NCBI GenBank assembly: GCA_947387575.1
Contig: CANDOC010000004.1
Coordinates: 310,001-374,000, forward strand
Direction: 5' to 3'
DNA from: Spongorhabdus nitratireducens
Lineage (GTDB): Bacteria; Pseudomonadota; Gammaproteobacteria; Pseudomonadales; Endozoicomonadaceae
DNA length: 64,000 bases
In this document: piece after piece, positions 45,131 to 53,919 of the stretch
Position numbering within the stretch: position 1 is the first letter of the stretch
Layout: each line of letters begins with the position of its first letter
Made by a program: the position numbers and the translations under genes
Notes under the pieces: generated by a model
Seen by the model: only the letters and a program-made list of their open reading frames with translations
Databases searched by the model: none
Told to the model about the DNA's origin: nothing

Positions 45131-45198
45131 TCTTTGGGGCCTTTTCTGAATCTCATTTCACTTTATTATGGGTATTCTTGACAGGATAGTAAATCAGG

Positions 45199-45215
45199 TT
45201 CACTATGTTAGTGAA
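45199..45215. promoter_or_regulatory. Candidate NrtR operator
   Basis: TTCACTA (45199-45205) and TAGTGAA (45209-45215) form perfect 7-bp arms with centre TGT, between nrtR and the pncA-pncB fusion. A TTGACA at 45178-45183 places the site near a plus-strand -10 region, although the -10 itself is poor. Confidence 0.6.
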
Positions 45216-45407
45216 TCTAGTTTCATAACCGATATTATCAGACTGCCATCAACTGCCCGACAATCTTTCATGATCTGGCTCTCCAGAGCATAGCTAGAGC
45301 ATAAAAAATCGGATGGTTAAAGAAGTGATGGCACTGAGTCCCAGAACTGTGGCCTGAACAGCCATAAGCAGGATGTACCGTCACCCCCGGGCCGAGAGGC
45401 CGACGGT

Positions 45408-47279
45408 ATGCCAAAGGTAATAAAGCAAAGCAGTATCCTATTTATGACAGTCCATCTTGGAAACCGGGAGCGTATCGCTGCCTTTGATGTTGATGCCCAG
45501 AAAGGTTTTACTCCGCTTTGTCCGGACGAACTGCCGGTGCCTGACGGTCACACCATCGTGGCTGAACTGAATGCCCAAGCTGAACTGGCGCGCTGGCGGG
45601 TTGGCAGTAAAGATGCCCATCCGGAAGTTGCCGTCTGGCGTGCAACGGAAGAAGCCCCACAACTGACACCGCTTGAAGGCGAGCATGTCGATGTTCGCTG
45701 GAACATGCATTGTGTTCCCGGCACGGCTGGCTTTGAACTGCTGGATGGACTGCCAGCCGCTATTGGCTATGACTATTTTGTCTGGAAGGGGGTTGAGCCG
45801 GATGTTCATCCTTACGGCGCCTGCTTCCATGATCCTGCTGAAACCCGTACAACAGGTGTCATTGAATTTCTGCGCAGCAACCGGGTGGAAACAGTGCTGG
45901 TGGGCGGTCTGGCATTGGAATACTGCGTTAAAACCACAGCCTTACAACTGTTGAATGCCGGTTTCCGGGTCATTGTTAACCTGGGGGCTACCCGTGGTCT
46001 GGCTGAAGACTCCACCGCTGCGGCTTTAAGTGAGATGAAACAGGCCGGCGTTGAATTTATTGAGTCGGCTTTTCCGCTGCAGAAGAAACAAATCCGGTTT
46101 GCAGAAAACAAACCGATGATTCCGTCGCTGCTGGATACTGACTTCTACAAGTTCTCGATGCAGCAGGCGATGTTCCACCGCTATCGTGATGTTCATGTCA
46201 AAGCAGAGTTCCGCTGTCGTACGCCTCATGATCTGCGTATTATTCAAAATGAATTGCAGGCCCAGATCGAAATGCTGGGTGAGCTGCGTTTCAGTAGCGG
46301 TGAAATTGATTATCTGCGTTCACTGGGCCATTTCCGGGAAGACTATCTGAGCTATCTGGCGGATTTCAGGCTGGATCCGCGAGCAGTCGTTATTGATGAA
46401 GAAGCCGGGCGTATGACCTTGGTCGTTGAAGGCCTCTGGTCAGATGTCACTCATTTTGAAATATATCTGCTGGCACTGATCAGTGAGCTTTACTCCCGCT
46501 ATGATGAACATCATCAGCTGGCTGAAGGACGGGCACGCTTGCAGGATAAAGTAGAGTGGCTGCAACGACAGCTGGCTACGCCGGGTATGGAAGGATTCCA
46601 GTTTGCAGACTTTGGTACTCGTCGTCGGGCGGGTCTGGACTGGCACCGTGAGGTGATGGAAACCCTGCAGCAGTGTTCTGAAACCGCACTGGTGGGTACC
46701 AGTAATGTGATGTTTGCGCGGGAAATGGGGCTGAAGCCAGTAGGTACCATGGCCCATGAATGGGTACAGGGACACCAGGCACTGACTCATGATCTGCGCA
46801 GCAGCCAGCGTGTAGCGTTGAATGTGTGGCTGGAAGAATATGGCGGTGATCTGGGCATTGCCCTGACTGATACCATTGGTCTGGATGCGTTTCTGCAGGA
46901 TTTCGATATCAATCTGGCCAACCGTTACAGCGGTGTACGTCACGACTCCGGTGATCCGATTTTCTGGGGCCAGCGCGTGCTGGAGCATTATCGCAAACTT
47001 GATATTGATCCTCGGGAAAAATCACTGGTATTCAGTGATGGCCTGAACTTTGACAAGGCTGCAGAACTTTATCGCTGCTTCCATCAGGATACACGCCTGA
47101 TGTTTGGTATTGGCACCTGGATAACCAATGACTTTGGACTGCGTCCGCCTAATATTGTCATCAAGATTGTGGAAGTTAATGGTCAGCCGGTAGCAAAGCT
47201 TTCTGATGCGCCGGGTAAAACCTTATGTCGTAGTGAGAGCTATGTGGCTCACTTGAAAGAAGTATTCAAAGTAGCCTGA
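45408..47279 (+). CDS. Fused nicotinamidase-nicotinate phosphoribosyltransferase
   Basis: A 623-residue fusion joining two consecutive steps of NAD salvage. Residues about 20-225 are a PncA-type isochorismatase-fold amidase: FDVDAQKGF with the catalytic Asp, SKDAH (D69, H71) and H101 as metal ligands, VWKG with Lys127 and the nucleophile Cys173 in ALEYCVKTT. Residues about 237-623 are a PncB-type NAPRT: SLLDTDFYKFSMQQAMF, FADFGTRRRAG, LVGTSNVMFA, and GTMAHEWVQGHQAL with the phospho-accepting His. GAGAGG precedes the ATG. Usually these are separate proteins of about 210 and 400 residues. Confidence 0.93.
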   Translation: MPKVIKQSSILFMTVHLGNRERIAAFDVDAQKGFTPLCPDELPVPDGHTIVAELNAQAELARWRVGSKDAHPEVAVWRATEEAPQLTPLEGEHVDVRWNMHCVPGTAGFELLDGLPAAIGYDYFVWKGVEPDVHPYGACFHDPAETRTTGVIEFLRSNRVETVLVGGLALEYCVKTTALQLLNAGFRVIVNLGATRGLAEDSTAAALSEMKQAGVEFIESAFPLQKKQIRFAENKPMIPSLLDTDFYKFSMQQAMFHRYRDVHVKAEFRCRTPHDLRIIQNELQAQIEMLGELRFSSGEIDYLRSLGHFREDYLSYLADFRLDPRAVVIDEEAGRMTLVVEGLWSDVTHFEIYLLALISELYSRYDEHHQLAEGRARLQDKVEWLQRQLATPGMEGFQFADFGTRRRAGLDWHREVMETLQQCSETALVGTSNVMFAREMGLKPVGTMAHEWVQGHQALTHDLRSSQRVALNVWLEEYGGDLGIALTDTIGLDAFLQDFDINLANRYSGVRHDSGDPIFWGQRVLEHYRKLDIDPREKSLVFSDGLNFDKAAELYRCFHQDTRLMFGIGTWITNDFGLRPPNIVIKIVEVNGQPVAKLSDAPGKTLCRSESYVAHLKEVFKVA

Positions 47280-47296
47280 TTCAGGTGCCTTGACTC

Positions 47297-47345
47297 AAAA
47301 ACCAAAAGGGCGGGATATCTTTTTATATCCCGCCCTTTTGGTTTT
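47297..47345 (+). terminator. Long Rho-independent terminator after the pnc fusion
   Basis: A perfect 21-bp stem from AAAACCAAAAGGG through GGGATAT (47297-47319) to its complement ATATCCCGCCC to GGTTTT (47325-47345), with loop CTTTT. Confidence 0.93.
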
Positions 47346-47432
47346 CATACGACTTTAAGCCCCGAATATAATTCACTATGATGACTTGATTCCGAACAAT
47401 AATCATAAGAATAAAACGGAAAGTCTCAGATC

Positions 47433-48170
47433 ATGGCAAAACAGCTACAGCAATTGCAGGTAATGGAGTCCTTTCGTACTCGCTACCGAAGCAGTATCAG
47501 TTCTGGATATAACGGCTGGGTGCATATGTTGACAGTGGCTGTGACCGGCCTGGCTGTGATTTTGGCAGCAGCACTGATGCTGCAAAATGTTACCCTGCAG
47601 GAATGGCTGGTGCTGCCATTAATGCTGCTGGTCAGTAATTTTTGCGAGTATGCCTCTCATCGCTGGCTGGGTCATAAAAAGGTTGGATTCGCTAAACTTT
47701 TTTACAGTCGGCATACCGGTGACCATCACAGTTTCTTTCTGGAAAACGCCATGCCCTGGCAGTCAGTAAGGGACTGGCGGGTGGTGTTGTTTCCTGCCTA
47801 TCTTATTTTTGCTTTTCTGCTGTTTATTGTGCTGCCCTGGGGCGCTTTGCTGTATTTCATGGTGTCGCCTAATGCCGCTTTTCTGCTGGCGATAGGGACG
47901 ATCAGTGGTTATCTGTTCTATGAGGTGATGCACTTCAGTTATCACCTGCCGGATGGTAGTTTTGTAGAAAGGGTGCCGGTGTGGAAGCAGTTACGGCAGT
48001 TGCATAATCTGCATCACCGACGGGATGTTATGGCTAAGGTAAACTTCAATATTACCTTACCGGTGTTTGATATGTTACTGGGTACGCTTTATTGGGAGAA
48101 AAGGCCTGAGCAAAAGAATGCAGACAGGAACTCTACTAATAAAAACAGGATTGCTTCGGAAGACTGTTAA
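47433..48170 (+). CDS. Fatty-acid hydroxylase / sterol-desaturase superfamily membrane protein
   Basis: A 245-residue integral membrane protein with hydrophobic segments at about 31-52, 58-75, 110-135 and 140-160. The His-rich di-iron clusters expected of the superfamily are present: HRWLGH, RHTGDHH, HFSYH and HNLHH. The substrate (fatty acid, sterol or carotenoid) is unknown. It is monocistronic. Its stop overlaps the stop of the convergent minus-strand gene by the shared bases TTA within TTAA. Confidence 0.85.
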   Translation: MAKQLQQLQVMESFRTRYRSSISSGYNGWVHMLTVAVTGLAVILAAALMLQNVTLQEWLVLPLMLLVSNFCEYASHRWLGHKKVGFAKLFYSRHTGDHHSFFLENAMPWQSVRDWRVVLFPAYLIFAFLLFIVLPWGALLYFMVSPNAAFLLAIGTISGYLFYEVMHFSYHLPDGSFVERVPVWKQLRQLHNLHHRRDVMAKVNFNITLPVFDMLLGTLYWEKRPEQKNADRNSTNKNRIASEDC

Positions 48171-48796
48171 TTCTGTTCGTCTGAGTCTGAGCGAACTCTG
48201 ATTTTCAGGCTTTGCCCTTTATTGTTGGCAACCTGCTCACCAGTAGCCATACCGGTTCTGCGTCCAAGCCCCAGTTGTTTGGCTTTGTAGGCGTTAAGTG
48301 TGGTCATTCCCGGACGAAAGATCTTCAGTTGGCCGTCTGGAGTAGCCAGATAAAAGGGCTTACCGGTCTCCTGTACCAGTTGTGTGTCCTGCTCGGAGAA
48401 ATAGCTGCGTAAATAGCCACGCGTTGCTCCGGCTGCGCCATGGGTATGCCAGAAAGCGGTTAGTTCATGGTTTTCCGGCATATTGAAGCAGATTCTGATC
48501 CGGTCCCGGTGAGCATTGCCGGCTGCAACATTAAACCGAAACCAGGTTCTGCCAAAGACTTCAGTCGTAAAGACAGCCCCCATATACTCTTTATCCTGCT
48601 TTACCGAGAGCGGATTATATTGATTAACCGCGGCCAAAACGGCTTCCTGCTCGGAACGATAGTAATCCTCGTCATTCAGTACTGCAGGTGAGCAGTTCGG
48701 AGTCTCCTGACCAATAGCCAGCGGCAAAAAGCATAACAGGCACAATACCGTAATTGCGGAAATGTAATGCCCAGCAGAAAATCGCGATAGCCCCAT
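48167..48796 (-). CDS. Exported DUF4329-like (JAB/JAMM-like) protein
   Basis: A 209-residue protein with a signal peptide (about 1-29, ending LAIGQ). The motif FWHTHGAAGATRG, followed by YFSEQD, resembles the H-x-H...S-x-x-D arrangement of JAMM metallopeptidase-like DUF4329 domains; the spacing of 14 residues before Ser is longer than in classical JAMM. An upstream Glu (ENHEL) could complete the motif. A role in cleaving isopeptide or peptide bonds is possible but unproved. It sits 92 bp downstream of the kinase-like gene in the same orientation. Confidence 0.68.
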   Translation of the reverse strand: MGLSRFSAGHYISAITVLCLLCFLPLAIGQETPNCSPAVLNDEDYYRSEQEAVLAAVNQYNPLSVKQDKEYMGAVFTTEVFGRTWFRFNVAAGNAHRDRIRICFNMPENHELTAFWHTHGAAGATRGYLRSYFSEQDTQLVQETGKPFYLATPDGQLKIFRPGMTTLNAYKAKQLGLGRRTGMATGEQVANNKGQSLKIRVRSDSDEQN

Positions 48797-48888
48797 AATC
48801 CCCTCCGGGATGCAGAGCTATTTTTTTCGGCAGGAAATGTCGGGACTTGATGGAAGGCGTGGGATTCAGAAAGAAGAGAAGAACAGGC

Positions 48889-49716
48889 TTATGTCTGATC
48901 TTCTTTAAACACGTGAGGCTTATGGGTCTGGATGTAGTCCATAACCTGCAACAGACGGCTGCGCAGAGCTTCGTGGCGGAAAAATTTCGGGCCGGCATTG
49001 AGGTAGTGATCCAGAAACTCTTCTGCCTGCTGGCGACTGAAGCCGAAGAAGTGACGGAACAGGCACTCAAGGTCCTTGAAACGGCGCATCTCGGGAATCA
49101 GTTGATAACGGGCCTTTTCAAGGTCGATAAAGCGGATATCCGGGCCGGGTTTGAATTCGCCGGACAGAACCAGTGGATCCTTCTTGCTCAGGTAGCGCAC
49201 AAATACATGAGTGGAATAGAGGCACATATGGCATTGCCCCTGATCATGCATATGCCGTACTGTTTCGGCCAGTTTCAACAAGGTAATCGCGATCTCGGCT
49301 TCACTGGCGGTTTGTTTCCAGTCGTGCAGGCTCTGGTAGCCATCAAGTGCCCGGCTGATAAGAATCGCCTGATGCTTGTCGCCGACTTTGCGCTCGTTGT
49401 AGTAAACCACATCCAGAGTCGGGATATCACGCTGATGAAAGCGCTGGATACTTTCCATTTCCCGGCGATAGGTGGGAACACCCTTGATCGGATGTAGCAG
49501 CGTCGGAGTATTGTGATTCTCCTGCCGCTTGATAAAAAAAGGTGCCTCAGTGCTGCCTTCAATTTCAAGCCGGCTGACGCCACTCCAGCCCTTGCGCCGG
49601 TAATTGGGCGGTTCGAACCATTCAGTGGTGCAGTTCCACAACGATTCGAAATCGTTAAAACCAGCCTGCTCAAACAGCGGCCGGTATTCAGGCATCAGAA
49701 AATTGCGGTCGGTCAT
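48889..49716 (-). CDS. Lipopolysaccharide-kinase-like protein (InaA family)
   Basis: A 275-residue protein of the Kdo/WaaP-kinase-like superfamily. The ATP-binding Lys is visible in FFIKRQEN, and RREMESIQRFHQRDIPTLDVVYY is typical of the InaA branch. The catalytic loop reads CHMCLYSTHVFV, where kinases have HxD; the HxC form is seen in InaA-type proteins, so activity may be reduced or altered. The metal-binding loop is RFIDLEKAR. InaA is induced by acid in E. coli; its role is unknown. Confidence 0.75.
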   Translation of the reverse strand: MTDRNFLMPEYRPLFEQAGFNDFESLWNCTTEWFEPPNYRRKGWSGVSRLEIEGSTEAPFFIKRQENHNTPTLLHPIKGVPTYRREMESIQRFHQRDIPTLDVVYYNERKVGDKHQAILISRALDGYQSLHDWKQTASEAEIAITLLKLAETVRHMHDQGQCHMCLYSTHVFVRYLSKKDPLVLSGEFKPGPDIRFIDLEKARYQLIPEMRRFKDLECLFRHFFGFSRQQAEEFLDHYLNAGPKFFRHEALRSRLLQVMDYIQTHKPHVFKEDQT

Positions 49717-49848
49717 TTACCCGCCAACATTAAAAAAAGCGTATTAAACCATAAACCCGGCTCTGAAGCGTATAGGGTTGACCCGCAACAGCCAGACCTG
49801 AAGAATAGGGCACACCAATAACAATAATAATATTTGAGAGGCTATACC

Positions 49849-50274
49849 ATGCGGACACTGGAGCAATGGTTTGAAGCATACGGCAGCAGTCACCGCAATG
49901 CGGTCAACAAGGCTATTCACTGGGTTTGTGTGCCGGTCATTGTGTTTTCAATTCTGGGGATGTTGTGGGCCTGGCAGCCGTGGCTGGCAATGGCACTGAT
50001 AGCTATCAGTCTGATGTTTTATATTCGGCTTTCATTGAGGCTGACGCTGGCTATGGGAGGATTACTGGCCGTCTGTATCGGCGTTGGTTATGTGATTGAA
50101 CCTGTTCTGTTTTTGATTTGTTCGGTATTGTTTGTTTTGGCGTGGATTGGCCAGTTTATCGGACATCATATTGAGGGAAAAAAGCCCTCATTCTTTGAAG
50201 ATATCCAGTTTTTACTGATCGGCCCGCTCTGGGTGATCGCCTTCCTGTTCAGAAAATTCGGGATTAAATATTAA
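49849..50274 (+). CDS. Mpo1/YGL010w-like (DUF962) membrane protein
   Basis: A 141-residue protein with three or four membrane segments. The conserved features are FEAYGSSHRNAVNKAIHWVCVP at the N-terminus (with H residues) and FIGHHIEGKKPSFFED near the C-terminus. The yeast homologue Mpo1 is an Fe2+-dependent dioxygenase that alpha-oxidises 2-hydroxy fatty acids; the conserved His residues are consistent with iron binding here. An in-frame TTG at 49834 is rejected because GAGAGG, at 49836-49841, lies at the right distance for the ATG at 49849. Confidence 0.85.
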   Translation: MRTLEQWFEAYGSSHRNAVNKAIHWVCVPVIVFSILGMLWAWQPWLAMALIAISLMFYIRLSLRLTLAMGGLLAVCIGVGYVIEPVLFLICSVLFVLAWIGQFIGHHIEGKKPSFFEDIQFLLIGPLWVIAFLFRKFGIKY

Positions 50275-50704
50275 GCAATTTTGTCTGTTTTCGGATTGAG
50301 CTGAAGCCACAGAACAAAATTGACTTACATCACTTGTTTTTAACTCGTTGCTTCAGTTTAATCCCTTGCCCCGCGCGACCTTCAGTCAGAATGTCGCCCT
50401 CGGAAATATTACTTTTCTGTTGAGTTTTTAAATAAAAGTTGAGCCTGAAGCTGCAGAAAACTGAGTTAGATCAGTGTTTCGTCAGAAAGTGTAAAAAACT
50501 GTGTTTTTTATGCTGATATCTCGTTTCCAGAATAATAATATCGCCGCCGTTTGAGATTGATCATACACACACAAAACAGTTCATCGTACCGGCGACGGAT
50601 AGGTCTTTTACCTAGAGGTTACCCCCTAGAGACTATTCCGGGTTATCAAAAAGTGTCGGCGAATGGACAATGTTGAACACACAACACATACCTTGGAGTT
50701 CAGG
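50275..50704 (+). promoter_or_regulatory. 430-bp leader of the porin gene with three FNR/CRP-like dyads
   Basis: No gene is seen here. Three sites of the TTGA-N6-TCA form occur: TTGACTTACATCAC (50320-50333), CTGAGTTAGATCAG (50461-50474) and TTGAGATTGATCAT (50551-50564). Each departs from the FNR consensus TTGATNNNNATCAA at two or more positions. They could bind FNR/DNR or CRP-type regulators. The porin ribosome-binding site GGAG is 8 bases before the ATG. Confidence 0.4.
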
Positions 50705-52021
50705 ATGTTGCGTAAAGCCGCCCTCCCTATGGCCATTGCCGCCGCTCTGACTGCTTCTGCTGCTCAGGCTGATTTCAGCAACTTCTACGAAGACGCTACC
50801 ATTGGTGGCAAGCTGCGTACTGTTTACATCGACGCTGACAAAAAAGACGGCAAAAGCGATGCTGGTGCCTGGACTGCCAGTGCTGTTGTTGATTTCCGTT
50901 CCGGCTACATCTTCGACATGATCGGCTTTGACGCTTCCTACTACGGTGCTGTAGCGATCGATGATGGCGATACCAAAGATCCTAAAAACCTGCTGACTTA
51001 CGGCGACAAAGACGGTTTCGGCAAGCTGGGTCAGGCTTACCTGAAAGGCAAGTTCGGCGACAAGGACATGGGCTTTTCTTTCAAAGCTGGTCGTACCCGC
51101 ATCTACACCGGTCTGATCTCCGGTTCCGGTTCCCGTTCCATTCCCAGCTCCTGGCAGGGTATCGACACTGACTTCAACTACCACGGCCTGAACGTGGGTG
51201 TTGCCTGGGTGAACAAGGTTCTGCCTCGTGACACTCCAGACATGAAGAACATGGTTACCGCAGAAAAGGTGAACGGCAAGCGTCAGCGCATCAAGCACAT
51301 CACTGGTATGGAAGCCAGCTACGCTTTCGACAATGGTCTGAAGGTTAAGTACACCAACGGCTTTGCTAAAGATTACGTAAAAGGTCACCAGTTTGTTGCC
51401 AAGCAGAAGTACAAAATGGCTGATGGCACCAGCCTGACTGTTGAAGGTAACTACCGCATTTCTCAGGAAAACGGCAAGCTGTGGACCGGCACCGGTGGCT
51501 GGGGCGGCAATGGTTTTGGCGACAAGGCTCAAACCTTCGACTTCAACGTGAAGTACGGCATGGGTGCTGGCTACGTTCGTGCAGGTCTGGGTTACACCAA
51601 GGCTGACTCCTACAAGAACGGCAGTGACTACAAGACTGCTCGTCACTACTACGATTTCGGTCGTTACTCCTACGGTGCATGGAACACCTGGACCAACTCC
51701 GGTCTGGTTGAAGAGTTCTACTGGGATGGTGAAAAAGTTATCGCTGTTGGCGCTGGCTACGACTTCACCGACCTGGGCATGCCGGGTCTGACCATCGACT
51801 ACAAGTTCCGCAAGGGCTTCAGCATCGACGTAGTAAATGCTTCTACCGGCAAGGTTGACAGCGACGCTTCCGAAACCGAGCACACCTTCGACATCAAGTA
51901 CAAGTTCCAGAATGTTAAAGGTCTGAGCTCTCGCGTTCGTTACGGTATCTACCAGCAGAACGACGTTCCTGGTGAGTCCGACGAGAACCAGCTGCGCGTT
52001 TACCTGGATTACAAGTTCTAA
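50705..52021 (+). CDS. OprD-like outer-membrane porin
   Basis: A 438-residue outer-membrane protein with a signal peptide cleaved near residue 22 (AAALTASAAQA-DFSNF). It has amphipathic beta strands throughout and a C-terminal Phe (VYLDYKF) needed for BAM-dependent insertion. The start DFSNFYEDATIGGKLRTVYI, and AGRTRIYTGLISGSGSRSIPSSWQGI, match the OprD family of specific channels for amino acids and small acids. Strong codon bias (AAC, TTC, TAC, GGT/GGC) indicates a very highly expressed gene. A GTG-type upstream extension from 50663 is rejected since GGAG and the signal peptide fit 50705. Confidence 0.88.
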   Translation: MLRKAALPMAIAAALTASAAQADFSNFYEDATIGGKLRTVYIDADKKDGKSDAGAWTASAVVDFRSGYIFDMIGFDASYYGAVAIDDGDTKDPKNLLTYGDKDGFGKLGQAYLKGKFGDKDMGFSFKAGRTRIYTGLISGSGSRSIPSSWQGIDTDFNYHGLNVGVAWVNKVLPRDTPDMKNMVTAEKVNGKRQRIKHITGMEASYAFDNGLKVKYTNGFAKDYVKGHQFVAKQKYKMADGTSLTVEGNYRISQENGKLWTGTGGWGGNGFGDKAQTFDFNVKYGMGAGYVRAGLGYTKADSYKNGSDYKTARHYYDFGRYSYGAWNTWTNSGLVEEFYWDGEKVIAVGAGYDFTDLGMPGLTIDYKFRKGFSIDVVNASTGKVDSDASETEHTFDIKYKFQNVKGLSSRVRYGIYQQNDVPGESDENQLRVYLDYKF

Positions 52022-52068
52022 GAGTGATCCCCGTCAGAAAACCTGATTTCTGACCACGGTAAGATGCC

Positions 52069-52106
52069 AACCCGGTTCTGCTCTTCCCCGCAGAACCGGG
52101 TTCTTC
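52069..52106 (+). terminator. Terminator after the porin gene
   Basis: AACCCGGTTCTGC (52069-52081) and GCAGAACCGGGTT (52090-52102) form a 13-bp stem followed by CTTC. A smaller GTCAGAAA/TTTCTGAC hairpin lies just before it (52033-52053). Confidence 0.8.
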
Positions 52107-52206
52107 AAATGCCATAACTGAAATGTTTTTCATTAGCGCTGTTAATGAAAAATATCTTCACGCCAAGAACTGTTTTTAAGAATAACGTCTACCAAGGATG
52201 CCTTTC

Positions 52207-53775
52207 ATGCAAATGATGCATCGCGGGCTGAAGCTGTTTGCAGCTACAGCTATCGCTCTCTCCGTCAGTGCCTGCTCCATGCTGCAGGATTCCGGTGTCA
52301 GCTACGAACAGGACAAAACCTACAAGCTGACCGTTCTGCACACCAATGACCATCACGGTCGTTTCTGGCAGGATCGCAAGGGTCGCTGGGGTATGGCTGC
52401 CCGTATGACTCTGGTTAACCAGATCCGTGAAGAAGTTGCTGCTGAAGGCGGTAACGTACTGCTGCTGTCCGGTGGTGACATCAATACTGGTGTACCTGAG
52501 TCTGACCTGCAGGACGCCGAGCCGGATTTCCTGGGTATGAACATGCTGGGCTACGATGCCATGGCTGTTGGTAACCACGAATTCGACAACCCGCGCGCCA
52601 TTCTGGAACAGCAGGAAGAGTGGGCTAACTTCCCGTTCCTGTCCGCTAACATCATCGACGAGAAGACTGGTGAGCCGGTATTCAACCCGTACACCACCTT
52701 TGAATTCGACGGCCTGCGCGTTGCCGTAATGGGTCTGACCACCACTGACACTCCGAAGCAGACCAGCCCGGAAAGTGTAGAAGGTCTGGAATTCAAATCT
52801 CCGGTAGACGTGGCTTCCAAGCTGGTACCGGAACTGGAAGAAAAAGCTGACATCATCATCGCTTCCACCCACATGGGTCACTACACTGACGGCAACTTCG
52901 GTGTAAACGCTCCGGGTGATGTGACTCTGGCTCGCAAGGTTGACGGTATCGACCTGATCGTTGGTGGTCACTCTCAGGATCCGCTGTTCGAACCGGATCA
53001 GCAGAACGGTACTTACATCGTTCAGGCTCACGAGTGGGGCAAGTACGTTGGTCGTGCTGACTTCGAATTCAAGAATGGCGAGCTGAAGCTGGTTGACTAC
53101 AAGCTGATTCCGGTTAACCCGAAGAATGCTGAAGTCAAGATTGCTCAGGACGAGAAAATGCTGGCGCTGCTGAAGCCTTTCCAGGACAAGGGCTCCAAGC
53201 TGGTTGAAGTTAACGTGGGTTCCATTGACGAGCGCCTGATGGGTGAGCGTAAGGAAGTTCGTTACTTCCCGACCAACGCTGGTATCCTGCTGGGCAAGGC
53301 GTTCATGGAAAAGACCGGTGCTGACTTCGCTACCATGAACGGTGGTGGTATCCGTGCCAGCATCGACGCCGGTGACATCTCCTACAAGGACGTACTGACT
53401 GTACTGCCTTTCGGTAACACTGTGACCACCGTTGAAATGAACGGTCAGGAAGTGATGGATTATCTGGCTGTTGTTGCGACCAAGCCTGTGAAAAGTGGTG
53501 CTTTCGCTCACTTTGCCGGTGCTGAAATGGTTATCGACGGTGACAAGGTTTCCGACGTTAAAATCGGTGGTGAAGCGATCGACCTGGGCAAGACCTACAA
53601 GATGGCTATCCTGAGCTTCTCTGCAGGTGGCGGTGACAACTACCCGAACCTGAAGACCAAGCCTGGCTTCGTTGACACTGGCTTCGTTGATGCCGACGTT
53701 CTGCGTGAGTATGTTGAAAATCACTCTCCGCTGAAAGTTGCTGAATTTGAACCGAAGGGTGTTATCCGCAAGTAA
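52207..53775 (+). CDS. Lipoprotein 5'-nucleotidase (UshA/NutA family)
   Basis: A 522-residue metallophosphoesterase that removes phosphate from extracellular nucleotides (and possibly UDP-sugars). The lipobox SVSAC gives a lipidated Cys23, as in Vibrio NutA and unlike the soluble E. coli UshA (550). The catalytic domain (about 40-330) shows LHTNDHHGR, LLSGGDINTG, VGNHEFDN, ASTHMGHY and VGGHSQD. The C-terminal substrate-binding domain shows NGGGIRA, LPFGNTV and SAGGGDNYP. AAGGA overlaps the ATG at 52198 but is 8 bases before the ATG at 52207, so I use the latter. Codon bias suggests very high expression. Confidence 0.92.
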   Translation: MQMMHRGLKLFAATAIALSVSACSMLQDSGVSYEQDKTYKLTVLHTNDHHGRFWQDRKGRWGMAARMTLVNQIREEVAAEGGNVLLLSGGDINTGVPESDLQDAEPDFLGMNMLGYDAMAVGNHEFDNPRAILEQQEEWANFPFLSANIIDEKTGEPVFNPYTTFEFDGLRVAVMGLTTTDTPKQTSPESVEGLEFKSPVDVASKLVPELEEKADIIIASTHMGHYTDGNFGVNAPGDVTLARKVDGIDLIVGGHSQDPLFEPDQQNGTYIVQAHEWGKYVGRADFEFKNGELKLVDYKLIPVNPKNAEVKIAQDEKMLALLKPFQDKGSKLVEVNVGSIDERLMGERKEVRYFPTNAGILLGKAFMEKTGADFATMNGGGIRASIDAGDISYKDVLTVLPFGNTVTTVEMNGQEVMDYLAVVATKPVKSGAFAHFAGAEMVIDGDKVSDVKIGGEAIDLGKTYKMAILSFSAGGGDNYPNLKTKPGFVDTGFVDADVLREYVENHSPLKVAEFEPKGVIRK

Positions 53776-53800
53776 TTGCTGATTCTGTCTTCTGGTGATG

Positions 53801-53834
53801 AGAAAAACCCGGCCAAAGCCGGGTTTTTCTTTTT
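53801..53834 (+). terminator. Rho-independent terminator after the 5'-nucleotidase
   Basis: AGAAAAACCCGGC (53801-53813) and GCCGGGTTTTTCT (53818-53830) with loop CAAA, followed by TTTT. Confidence 0.93.
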
Positions 53835-53919
53835 GCATAAAAATGTACTTTAAATGCGCTTCATCCTGCATGGTCTAGACTGGATCGGAATCCGGATTGC
53901 AGACAAGAAGTTGCAGACA

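Noticed and set aside
50633-51883. A 416-codon open frame on the minus strand across the porin gene
   Set aside because: It has no ribosome-binding site or family resemblance. It exists because the porin uses few codons whose reverse complements are stops; the plus-strand porin has a signal peptide, C-terminal Phe and terminator.
52189-53871. A 560-codon open frame on the minus strand across the 5'-nucleotidase gene
   Set aside because: Same cause as above: codon bias on the plus strand. The plus-strand reading carries all nucleotidase motifs and a lipobox.
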